From Talinum fruticosum (Eukaryota; Streptophyta; Magnoliopsida; Caryophyllales; Talinaceae): DNA of 64,000 bases. The translations under genes were made by a program, and so were the position numbers. The DNA is taken from assembly GCA_021018815.1 (NCBI GenBank), contig JAITYX010000009.1, positions 7,008,501 to 7,072,500 on the forward strand, given 5' to 3'. The notes beneath the pieces were generated by a model. It searched no databases. It was not told where the DNA came from and saw only the letters and a program-made list of their open reading frames with translations. Shown in pieces: positions 47,945 through 59,456 of the stretch (positions within the stretch are counted from its first letter, which is position 1; every line of letters starts with the position of its first letter).

Positions 47945-48934
47945 ACCAAACAAGATTGAACCATCTTCTATTAATCCTTTAACTCCAACAAAAAGGAAAA
48001 TTTTTCAAGTACCAAAGGATCGTAAAAATCCCGTTCAAATGGTCTATCACAAAAGCAACGTGATCTTTTAGAAATCCTTAAAGATGAGTCTAAACTTCGA
48101 AAAATTATTTACAAAAGCTTATGGCACATGACAATTCAGACATGTGATGAGGATGCTTGTTCAATGGCATCTTCTACACACCCGGATCCATGTGGAGGTC
48201 CTTATTCATAAGACCCCTTTGAGACATTAAAAAAAAGGGAGCCCGCAGGTCACCCCTGGCAAAAGTAATTGTATTTTCTAACCTTTGTCGCTTTGCAGGT
48301 ATGTTGAAGGAATCCTACTACAGTTCATCAACAATTTTCCGGATACTTACGAATCTTTGCTTATTGCAATTTTATCCTACTTTTCAAAAGATATGACATG
48401 AGCATGAGGAAAAGGACAAGTTGGCTATCAAAAATTGTAACATAAAGAAGTAAGAGCTTGAGGTTGTCGGAAATGAACGTAAAGATGTGATATAAAGCTA
48501 TCATGATAAAACAAGAATGAAGACAATTTGTCTTTCAAACAATAATGTCTTTTTCTACCTTTAAGATTCCTTACATTTGTTATATAAGAATGTTCTTCCA
48601 TTAGGGAAAGGCATCAATTTTTTCACGAGTGCGTTTATAGAGTACTAAAGTGTATTGCTTCCTCTCGTACTTTGGGAATATAAAAATTGAAGGGAACATC
48701 ATTTATCACTCATAAATTCCAAATTAAGGGTCACCTTTTTTTAGTATATAGAAAATTTTTGACAATGTTTTTGGGACATCTATAATAGAAACTTTTGGCA
48801 ATTTTTATGAAACGGAGGGAGTATTTCATTTGAGCGATTATTTGAGTTTTACTTTATTTGATCTATATGTGTTATGTTAAAGTATTGTGACATGATTCAA
48901 TCTTTGACGAAAAATTTGAATTGAACGTGTGAAA
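47945..48934. other. Spacer between the two long LTR copies
   Basis: No recognised gene is seen. A short + strand frame near 48050-48210 (QRDLLEILKDESKLRKI and following) has no known domain. A possible splice acceptor-like TTTGCAGGT is at 48290. The rest is AT-rich and non-coding in appearance. Confidence 0.4.
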
Positions 48935-48939
48935 CTATG

Positions 48940-51562
48940 TGTAACACCCCAAAACACTCCCTGGAGTATTACATCGCCGAGTTCCTTAAAGGAACTCCCA
49001 AGGCTCTTTCTGGTATTGGTTTAGTTGTTTAAACTCAACTTAAAGATAATAAGGGTGGTTTTCCAAAAGAATCCGAGATTTCCTAAAATTTCGGCAGAGT
49101 TCTTTTTGTAATATGAACTAACTCATAGGTTTAAAGCCTTAAAACCCCGCATAAAAGTATAATATAACCCAACCAGCCACACGCTCGAAGTATACAACTC
49201 AACGGCCATACACCGGAGTCCAACCACTCATGCTAATAAACTTAAAACAATCTAAATGGTTTACGGTACATCGGGTTCAACTATATGGACTAAATTACAA
49301 ATACAACATTTAAAAAACATCAAAATGCAAGTCGACCACTTGAGTCACTTCAACGAGTCAACCATCGGCAGTCGGCAAGGGTCCGGAATATGCTAAGGGT
49401 AGATCATGCTTCGAAGTGTACCTGCAACACTGGGGAGGGAAAGGGGGATTTGTGGGGGTGAGCAATAAACCACGGGCTCACCGGAGTCTTGCACCCTTAA
49501 AATGGAAATTTTGTACACATACTACTCATAATAATGAAAATGATAAAAACATAATAACGTAATACAAATCTATACATTTTCCTTGAAATCTCTTGCAATG
49601 AAAAGATCAGGACTCTTCAATCACTTAAAAGCACAATTTCACATTCATAAACAATTCTTTTGGGGTTGAATCAACTTTTCCGGGCCTTCGAGGATTCGAA
49701 CTAGCACTTCTTTATTTCGAGGTGCGACCCCGACAAAAGGCTCCCGGGACCTATCTTTTAGGAAGTCTCGGATCGGGCATTCCGCCTCTGTAGGACCCCT
49801 GTTAGAACCCTTCCCTCGAAGTCTCTAGCCGGGCGTTCCCCAATCGAACCCTTCGGTATGCTAAACAATCCGTAGCCTGTCGATTCAAAACTCTTTCCAC
49901 ATACTCATACATCACATTCACTTTACGAGCTTTCTCAATCGATTTAGTATCAAAGAAGGCATGACACCATGTGTCACCCTTATAAATTCACTTTCTCAAA
50001 TCATTTTGACACACTTGGAAGGCATAGTACTACGCACCATCCCTCCAAATTCAATTTCTCAATCAGCTTGCTTCTTTAAAACACATTCACGTTTGAAAGG
50101 CGGTTTACGGAAGTTGCATTCAAGTATCATCTCACGTAAAATACAAAACGCCTTTCAAAACTACTTTTGAGCATCACGTAGAGCAATCACATAGCACGAA
50201 TAGCCACCACCCAATGCAAGCAATCATTCTCAACTCTTTTCCAACTATGCCTTTCTCAATTCATCAATTTAGTACGATTGATTCCATTTTCCGAGCCACA
50301 ATAACCACAAGTAGATATTACCTAATTCAACGTTCTCACTTTTCACAATTCATTGTCTTCACCTCAATTCCTCATTTTATGCCTTTACTTTATAACTTAA
50401 CTCTTCCCAATTACCATCTTTGTTTCAATACTTTTCGATTACACTTCCACATTACTCATCAATCTCTTCTTAATAATACTTAGTCGGGTAGTTTTCATTC
50501 TTACTTCGTTACTAAAATTCCTCTAATTCCCTTCATTACCAAGTGTAATTTGCTCTCATCTTAGGTTTTTATCCCATTAATCGTTCTTTCTTGACCAACT
50601 CAATCATACACTTCTTAATCCCTTTTTCATCGCTCCACTTTCGCTAGCTCCACTTATCTTCGCATTTAGTTCAACCTCAAGGATTTAATTATCTTTTGAA
50701 CTCAATTGTCCCAATACTCACCCACTTCTCACTCCCATACCTCAATTGTGCAGCATTTACTATGAACTCACACTTTTCTTTTACGCTTAATTCGCTATTT
50801 CCCGGTATTAGCAATCATCCCTTAATGTCGTAAATTCAATCAATCTCTAAGAGTCAATCCGAAATATTAATTCACAACTTATGCCCAAACCACACGTGCG
50901 TATCCCCATCCCCAATCGACCGGATTCCCGATACTACTCATTATACCCAAGCAACCCAACTCCGTCCGAACTCCCGGGTTTCAATTCGAGGCCTAAACAA
51001 CTACCAATCCCCTTCACAACTCCTAATTCAACTTTCAAGCAACTACTAAACTCATTCAATAACATACATGTTCAATATTCACAATCACATTCAACAATCA
51101 CAATAAACTCATTTGGATTCGAAATTACTAATAGTTTAGAGTATAAGACTACCCACCTCGATTCGGGGATTGACGGTTTGTTGAGGTTCGGGTTTCCGGG
51201 TTGGTTCCTCCCTTCCTCTCTCTCCCCTGCTGCTAGTCCCGGTTCGTCGCCTTCCCTGCGCTGCCAGTCGTCGCCGGTCACGGTCTCGCGTCCCCAGCTG
51301 CCTCTCTTTCGCCCTCGCGTTCATGTCCTCTTTCCCGGCTTCGGTTCGCCCGCCTTCAAGCCCTGGCCATTTCCTGTGCTCGCCGGTCGTCTCACCTCCA
51401 TTCACTCGTGGACCCCGCCGGTCTCCGGTCACTTTCCCTACTCTCGCTCACCTTCTCCTTCTCGCGCTATCTCCCTCGCTCCGCCCGAGTCCTTCGCTCT
51501 TTTCCTTTCGCTCGCGCCTACTCGTGTCGCCGGTCCTTCCCTTCGGTCTCCTTCGCCGCGCG

Positions 51563-51598
<36 letters not shown>

Positions 51599-52068
51599 GT
51601 TCGGTGCTCCTCTCCCCCTCCCCTGTTCCGCTCGTTCTACTTTTTCTTTCTTTGTTTTTCCCGTGTCCCCCCCTTCGGTCCTTCCTTGCTTTTATTTTTG
51701 GCCCAACTCTCACCACCGCTAAACAAAACTTGCCCCTTCCTTCTATTGGACCCCAATTACCCTTCTTTATCCCTTTCACCTAAAACAAGCCTATGCCTTT
51801 CCCTCTCGTCGTCCTCTTATGTTTTATCTCCTAATTGATTTTTGGTGCACCAATTACGACACCGCCTAGCCGCACCGAGGTTCACCTCAAATAAGAAGGG
51901 AGGCAATTCCCTTGATTTAATTTATTCAACACCGGCCTCCAAAGGGATACTAACGTAATATGTCCGGCTGTAAATAAAATCGAGTCACTCAACCCCCTAG
52001 CTGCAGGGAATAATATTCAATAATTATATGTTTTATAGCTACTTTTCATTAAAATTCCGGGTATTACA
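48940..52068 (+). mobile_element. Long gypsy-type solo LTR, 3,129 bp
   Basis: It begins TGTAACACCCC and ends GGGTATTACA, near-perfect terminal inverted repeats (TGTAA.AC / GT.TTACA). A perfect 5-bp direct repeat CTATG flanks it at 48935-48939 and 52069-52073. No internal region exists, so it is a solo LTR. TGTAACACCC-type ends and multi-kilobase LTRs suit plant chromovirus (Tekay/Del-like) elements, but without pol the lineage is inference. It contains a GC-rich, pyrimidine-biased block (about 51170-51780) and a CT microsatellite. Confidence 0.92.
51568..51594 (+). repeat. CT microsatellite
   Basis: An uninterrupted CT dinucleotide run of about 27 bases lies within the GC-rich block of the long solo LTR. 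Confidence 0.9.
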
Positions 52069-52073
52069 CTATG

Positions 52074-53460
52074 ATAGTAATTTATCTTCAAATATATTTT
52101 GTCACTAATTTCTTATTAGGAATTTTTAGTGATGAACTTTTTTATGAATTTTTTAAATTTCACTATGAAAATTTTTCTTATTTTTGACTTAGTAAAAGAG
52201 TTGAATAAATTCGTCTTTGTTTTTAACTGATTTGATTCTCACCAAATACAATTTGGTCTCTTCATTATTTGTTGAATTTTATAGTTTTACTAATGAATAT
52301 TTTTTTTTTTGATGAATTTTAACATTTTAGTGTCAAATATTTTTATTTTTCATATATATCAATTCAAGAAGTTCTAATTTGGTTTTTTATTAACTTATCT
52401 CATTTTTTGTTGAAATTTTATATTCAGTAATAAATATTTTTTATTTGATGACTTTTTTATATATTTGAACTATTTTATATTGAGTATGCATTTTTTATGA
52501 ATATATTAAATTTTACTAATAAATATATCAATTTTTCGTTATGAATATTTACTAATTATTGATGAATTTTCTACTAAATCAAGTTGTATAATGAATTTAA
52601 ATTTTAATGATGAATATTTGTTTGTTTTAATGTGTTTGGATTATTTCACATTGAAATATTCCTTTTGATGGTTATATAAATTTTAGTAATGAATATGCTA
52701 ACTATCAATATTGACGAGTATTTTCTTATGTATGATGAATTTATTGATATTAAGAAAAGTATGTTAATTCTATTGATTTTTATTGATGAATGTATTAATT
52801 ATACTCATGAATACTTGTATTGATGAATATGCTAATTATTTATGATGAATTTTTACTAATTGTTATTAAATTTCTATAGACAACTAAGGTGCAAATTCAT
52901 CTATCAGATTGATTGATTCATATGTTGAGAAAAATTATGAATATTTTCACAAGAAGAATAAATACTAATAAATATAGACATATTTTTTAAAATTGGTCAC
53001 TATTATTATAAAATTCATCATTATTGTTATAAAAATTCATTAGTTTATTACAATATTCATTTGAAAAGTATTCAATATACTTGTTTTTTTTTATTTTTCT
53101 ACTTTTTACATGAATAAATAAAATTACTTATATTCATCAATTTTTTAAAGAAATAAATAGAAAACATATGTTTAAAATAAAATATTCATGACATTTATAT
53201 ATCAGTATATTTCGATAATCTTGGTTTAAGGATAAATGAATTTTATCCAAAAGGTGTAATTAAGTACCTAAATTTTAATTAATTATTTTTCTGTGAATAA
53301 ATAAATATAAAAAAATAAATTCATTAATGTTGTTATAAAATTATCAAAATACAAAAATTCATCATTTGGTTACAAAATTCGTCAATGTGAAAAAAAAATC
53401 ATCATTTTATCAAAAATTTCATCAACGTAAAAAAATTCATTTTGTAAAAAAATACACCAT
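52074..53460. repeat. Very AT-rich stretch with inverted character
   Basis: The left half (52100-52860) is full of GATGAATTTT and GATGAATAT words. The right half (52980-53450) is full of the reverse, AAAATTCATC and ATTCATCA. The arrangement suggests a large, decayed inverted repeat, as in a foldback element or non-autonomous DNA transposon. No clean terminal repeat or target duplication was found. No gene is present. Confidence 0.5.
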
Positions 53461-53749
53461 TGGAGTAGGAAGCTTCTTACTCTAGAATACAGGGTATAAT
53501 TTTCGTTGATTTATGAGTTGCCTCACTCTCGTGCTTCTCTCTCTCTCCAAATCATTATGAACCCCTTTCGTCACTTTATGTTAATCTGCACATTCTGAAT
53601 TTGCCATCAGATTACCTTATTTTCTTTTGAATATAAGATTGTTATCTGAATTTACATCAAGCTCGATTTCCTCTTCCTTTGCAATGTTGACTTTCCTCTT
53701 TTTGTCTGCTCCATCGTCCCTGCTACAAGGCAAAAAAATTTACCCGGTC

Positions 53750-53910
53750 GATCAGTATAAAAAGCAGTTGGACAATTTACCCGGCTTCATCGGTTTTGAC
53801 CTACAAGTGGTTTTAAAATCTATAGCCGGACCGGGACCTTCACTAGTTCCTGGGTGAACCAGTTGAACTGCCCGGTCCGGCCCGTTTCTCGTGACATTAC
53901 TTACAAATTT
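53750..53910. repeat. Possible dispersed-repeat fragment in the 3' flank of the BTB gene
   Basis: The block around CCGGACCGGGACC, GAACCAGTTGAACTGCC and CGGTCCGGCCCG is built from the CCGGTC/AACCGGTT-type words seen in common small plant repeats. It lies 100-260 bp beyond the stop codon of the BTB gene. It was assigned by resemblance only. Confidence 0.3.
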
Positions 53911-54011
53911 GTTGCATAATGTTACATCCTTAGGCACTTTGAACATTGCTTTTCACAGACAACACTATACAAAAACCCATATCTCTAATTCTATCTCTAT
54001 CACAAAGCATT

Positions 54012-57000
54012 CTAGTGTTTTTCATACAAGTCCTGCTCTTGTTCGGCAATATGCATAAGCATCTCAAGTCGTTTATCAAAAAGCAGAGCACTCTCATCTC
54101 TCTTGTCAAGCTCAGCAGCCTCAACCTCAAGCCACTTCTCTCTCACGTCATCAAGGATGTTCCCTTGGTCAGTGCTCCCTCCTGCTCCAGGAGCACTAGG
54201 AGCAGTGGTTCGGAGGGAGAAATCTCCTGATGGTGGTGGAAGTGTCAAAAGCATTGCACGAAATTCCCGTGTGTCAGCAAATGTCTCAAAGTTGCATGCG
54301 ATTGCATCCAAACAATACTCCCTGATCTTAAGGACACCATACCTACACAATCAGCCAAACAAAACATGATGCAATGTTTGAAAGATACATTTGATTAGGA
54401 GATCGATGAGCCCCAACCTCTTATGGGTCTCTAATGGTGTAAGTGCTTTCATCCAAGAGACACCCTTCACGAAAACATACTAAAACTTTTGGTTTTTTCT
54501 TTTTTTTTTTTTTTCTTGGGGGCGGGGGGAAGGTTTGAATCCAGCTCTTGAGGGTAAGGGCATCTGAGATGAAAGGCACGACCACGAGGTAAATGCAAAA
54601 TGCGAAGAGTAAAATGGCAAAGACGAGGCAACAGAATCTTGTACAGTAACTCGTTCTCACAGACGAAAAGGCACTGCTACAAACTGCAGTCAGTACAAGA
54701 AAAGAAGGGAAAAGCCAGTATTTTCCTGGTAAACTTGAGTAAATTTCGAAGATTATGGAAGGGGTTCTCGCAAGGAGAGAACTCTCAGGAAAAACACATA
54801 ATTCAGTTGCCTGTTTTAAATTATAATCAACAAACACTTGCTCCTTCCCAACAGTACTAATATACAAACATATATCAGATTATTCTAACACAAAGCACAG
54901 TAATTACATTTAGAATAATTCTGAATAATTAGACAGCAGCCCAGGCAATACACTCAACGCAGCAAGAGTAGTAGAAACAGCAAACTGCTTCCGTGTTTAA
55001 GAAGCCAATTTGTCCAAACTTCAGTGCTTGCATTACGGTTGCGCTTGCTTTTGGTCCAACATATCACACTCATAAACTTCCTAGGAAGTATTGGTGGTGC
55101 GAACCCCCTCCCCCTTTTGCTAGCCATGTAGAACTGTCAAAAAACTAACGTGACCAGAAAACCTAAAACTGAACTATATGTATGGGCACACAAATTGCGT
55201 ATTTCAAGATACAAAAAAACAAAGATAAAGAAAACCCTTTAAATTAAGTGTCTTCACATAAACGGACCATTTACCCTTTCATGCATGCAAGCTTACTCTT
55301 GATGGCCCAGCAGGTGTACCCAGGTGACCCGAGTTCCTTCTGAGTCAGCCAGGCACTATCCTTTGTTCTTACTTCCAAACTCCACTTTATCCCTGGTTTT
55401 TCTCCAATTGATAAAACAATTGTTGAGAACAGCTATTAGCACGGCTTGGATTCATCACCATTGTTGACGGTTGACAGGATGCTACCACCATTAATCAATG
55501 GCAATAAGATTAGGGGTGTGAGCTTAAACAAGTGGTGCAATCACATTATTACTGTCTTTATATGGACATATGAGAAGATGAACGTCCAAATGTAAACTGA
55601 CGAGGGTGGAGAATGAAGAGGAAACTTGGGTTAAGAGATAAAAATGACATTGTGTTATCGTGACAAGCCACGAACTTACACTCCTAAGGTTTGGGGGTAG
55701 CTCATATAACTGAACAAGCTAAAGCTTGTCACAAGCCAACCTCGGCATGCCGAAAAGTGAGCTGGTTCGCAAGGGCTTGTGAGGTCAACCCAACTTCACC
55801 CCCTAGCTCATCTCAAATTTTGTGCAACCTTAACCAAGGGACTCAATGTGGCTTCCAGTTTGACAAATTAAAGAAATTTTGGATGAGATAATACTCCCAT
55901 TTTTGGGGATAGCCAAAAATACTGGATATAAATAATCCAACATCTAAATTTGGCACCCACCATACTGGTTTCTGGAGTACTTTATTTTCAATATATCACC
56001 AAGTCAACAACATTTTGACATGCCAATTCAACAAGGAGCATACTTGTCATGTGTGAATGGCATATTCTGTGTCATTTTCTTTCCATGATCGCCATTCACT
56101 GATTATAAGTTATCACCATATGGCATCTCAAACTTGAAAGGGAATTTAATTATCCATACCACCATCGAGTCAGAGACACTTTTTATCAACAAATTTTATA
56201 TGTGATAGCTTATGTATCATATATGGATAGTGTTTCGTTATTCACTTTTTTTAGTAGCATACCATCCATGTGTGGTGGTGTAATGAAATCTTAGTTTAAA
56301 AAGTGCGCCTAAGAAACACCTAGGCAAAAGCCATGAGTCTCTATGCCTCAAGATCCTTATACCTATGCATAGCAACTACAAGAGGACCCCAAAGCGTAAG
56401 GCTTAGACAAGACATAACACACAACACTAAGGCATAATGCGAGGTGTTCTTGAGAAGCAAAGTGACAAGGGAAAGAGGAGACGCTAACCATGAAAATGCT
56501 AACATCTATTTAAAATAGCTCTTCCATTATTTGTATAATGGAATTTCAAGCAAAACCCCCATGTAATTGCATGTGATTACTTCAAATTTATCCGGAAACT
56601 TGAGAACCCTAAACGTTGAATTGTCATTTAAATTGGAAGCTATAATATATATAGTGACCTAACAGAGAATAACTCCCATAGTCGGGAAGGCATAATCTAT
56701 ATAATCTATATAATCCGTCAAAAATTCTAGCTCCTAATTTAGCAAATCCTTTCCTCTCCCTTTTATCTTCAATTTAGGAAGAATTAACTATCTTTTCCTC
56801 TTTCTCTTTTTATTTAAAAGAAAAATTGAATTAATTTAATAATTCTTTCCTTTTTCTAAGTTCAGAAAGAATGAACTATTATCTCATCCTTTACTTTTGC
56901 AATTAGAAACAAACTATATTTTTCCTATAACTATATTTATAAAATTATTTTTCCTTCCTTTCTCATATAACTTCCTTTTTAAAAAATCATATAGCTATGT

Positions 57001-58936
57001 TCTTTGGGTTTTAAGTTCGAGCACTAACATATGCTAACATAAATAATTTGACCAATTTCCTTATGTTAATGTAATTTTCAATATCTTTAATCATTTTTTA
57101 ACACAAGTTTGGACCTTATCTGTGATGCATGTCACCTTCACCTTGCGCCCTAGGACCCTTAGCACCTTTGGTCCACCCTGGCCTTTTATAACTAAGAATC
57201 AAATTGGGAAATCATACAGTCATTGACACGATGGTAGTATATTAAAGATACTCTCAATAGTCAACATGCCTGACACCAAATTTCAAAATCAGATTATCCC
57301 TATCCCAAAAGGTAAGATTATTGCCCTCAATTTAATGAGCCATTTTGACTAAGTGTTTTATATGCTAAGCCAAAATAATTGCACAAAATTGGCATTTCCA
57401 ACCACCAAGAAAGTTGACCATAATAGCAAGTGTGAAGATACTTAAATTAGACTATACAGCGACCAAGTTGATCATTTTTCTCTTGGTTGTCACGCTTCAT
57501 TGACAAAACTCTGGAGAAAAAGGGGATAACTATGCAAGGTAATGCAAACACATCAACCAGCGACCAAGGAGAATCATGTAGTTAATACTTACATGTCAGC
57601 TACTAGCAGCCAATGGCACAGTTCTGATGGTGAGATCATTTCTAAGTGTGGGAGTAAGGCATCAGCCGCTGCACGCTTAAGGGGAAATAACAAATATCTT
57701 GAAGCAGCATCAAACAACTCCTCTGCCTAACACCATAAAACATAGTACTCATAAGCAGGTTGCATGTAGAAACCTACAGAACCTTCAAATCATAGGAAGC
57801 ATACCTGTTCAGGATCTACATCCTTCAAACCATCAGTGTACCTTAAAAACCCATGAAATAACTCCCAAGTTAGCACATCAAACACGGGAAGAGAAAAAAG
57901 AGCATAATGGAAAAACTCACACGATAATATGAAAAGTAACAAGACATGAAACGATTCAGGTCGAATGAAGAAATCAGCAACCCACAAAGAGCGGTGAAAG
58001 AGTCATGACTCGTGCACAAGGTATCACGTGGATAGAAGAAATAAGAAATATTTAATTCTCCTTCCTTCTCTCCTAGGATTACCAATTAATGAATGATAGG
58101 CAACTACTGATTTTTAGTGCCACTTGTTCAAACATATTAGCCTTACCACACAATGAAATGACAGAAGATACACTTACATATACTCAATCATTCTCTCAAA
58201 TGCCTCATGACTCAAATCATGCTCTTCTAGACATGGAAGAGCATAACCAGGAAAGTTGTTGCTTGCCTCCTGAAAATCCTGCATCCGGAATATCCTTGTT
58301 TTGAAATACTCTGACCTGGATGCAAGGACAACTTGATGACAACGGAAAACCCTTTCACCAACTCTCACACATATGTCGGCGGGATCATCCACAAGTTCAC
58401 TTATCTGTAATCTAACACAAAAATCAGCTAAATTATCAGAACCTTTATCTATATCCTGGTCCATCATGGAATTCAACAAGGAGATCCGAAGAATGCGATG
58501 CAAAGAAGCTGGAAGGCGATCCTCCTCCGGAAGGGATAACCCTTGCAAAATAAACCGTCTCTGAGAGCTGTCAATTTCTCTCAAAGCTTTGTACTCTGCA
58601 TATCTTTGGTCAATAAGTTCTTTTTCAATGATTTGGTGCAATGAATCACATTTGCAGACTTTGCAAATTCGGGATAAATCTTCCATGTCATCTACTGCTA
58701 TCTCGAGCCTGTCGGAATAAAAGAAATGGATGAGGCTATAGAGGGCAGCATATGATAACCTCTCCTTTGAGAACCTAACTTCTCTACGATCCTTCCAATC
58801 TGTTTCAAATTTCCGCTTAAAGTATTGTGATCGAGCACTTAAAATTACTCTGTGAGCTTCAATGGGCCTTCCATGCACAAAAAATACAAAATCTGGAGGA
58901 AGTAACCCAAGTCGGATCCAGCAGGAATTGATGCAT
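54012..58936 (-). CDS. Double BTB/POZ protein (At2g04740-like), C-terminal four exons
   Basis: Four exons join without a frame break: 58936-58178, 57841-57805, 57726-57593 and 54342-54012, giving 419 codons and a TAG stop. Every intron has GT...AG ends (donors GTAAGTG, GTATGC, GTAAGTATT). The first BTB domain reads [20 protein letters not shown] then [11 protein letters not shown]. The second reads [31 protein letters not shown] and [12 protein letters not shown], followed by a helical BACK-like part ([32 protein letters not shown]). The end is a charged helix. In the plant family an ankyrin region precedes the BTB domains; the first exon here starts mid-codon (A|TGC), so upstream exons are required but were not found up to base 64000. 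BTB proteins often act as CUL3 ubiquitin-ligase adaptors; that role is inferred, not shown. Confidence 0.88.
54343..57592 (-). other. Last intron of the BTB gene, 3.25 kb
   Basis: This intron separates the codon for the Met in VADM|YG. It holds no supported gene. A poly-T/poly-G stretch lies at 54490-54530. The segment 56290-57190 has GTGCGCCTAAG-like and CTTGCGCCCTAGG words at opposite ends, hinting at a small decayed transposon. The open frames 54421-54867 (-) and 54600-54860 (+) lie wholly within it and look fortuitous. Confidence 0.75.
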
Positions 58937-59451
58937 CTACGAAACAGAGGATGGAAACAGATTGTAACATGTGATTACTGGAAAAAGGTTAAAGCCAGTA
59001 CCAAAAGAACATCCAAATATGCCAACATATTATCCAAATGCCATTTCAGGAAGAGGGGAGGGGTTAGATCCTCTACAAGCACATAAAGTTTTACTGATGA
59101 CCGAGATCATCAAGAAGAATTCAAAACCAAAAGAAAAAAGGAACAATTGGAACAGCCTTTCTGGTTCATGACTGGCAGCCTTGCAGTTAGTGGATATTTA
59201 CCAATTCCCATTTTTTGTAATATCAAATGGAACATATGTTAAAATATTACATGTTAAGAGAACAAGCTTTTAAACCATTGGAAGCTGAACAGGGAGACAT
59301 CAAGGCAAACGACCTTAAATTAGACAAAACACCACATTACTTCCTATCAAAACCACGTGAGGCCACACTTCAATCCAGATAAGAGACAACAGCATAAATC
59401 TAAAGAATTTTCTCACTCAAACCAAATAAATTAACCTCTATTTGAGGAAAC
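58937..59451 (-). other. Sequence upstream of the first visible BTB exon
   Basis: The acceptor CTGTTTCGTAG precedes 58936 on the - strand, with a pyrimidine-rich tract before it, so this is intronic. No coding exon with ankyrin-like motifs was found on the - strand between here and the solo LTR. Confidence 0.6.
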
Positions 59452-59456
59452 AACAC

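Noticed and set aside
50881..51783. 300-codon open frame as a gene
   Set aside because: It lies wholly within a solo LTR and arises from CT-rich composition. It has low complexity, no domain, and overlapping long frames on both strands.
44620..52068. One complete element with two LTRs and a 1-kb internal part
   Set aside because: The second LTR has its own perfect CTATG duplication on both sides, so it inserted alone. The 47945-48934 spacer has no primer site or gag/pol.
54480..54640. tRNA-derived SINE, from GGTTTGAATCC resembling a B box next to a homopolymer
   Set aside because: There is no A box at the right distance, and the homopolymer is on the wrong side for a + strand SINE.
54421..54867. 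148-codon hydrophobic - strand frame
   Set aside because: It lies inside the last intron of the BTB gene and ends in a run of lysines coded by poly-A on that strand. No motif, no splice logic.
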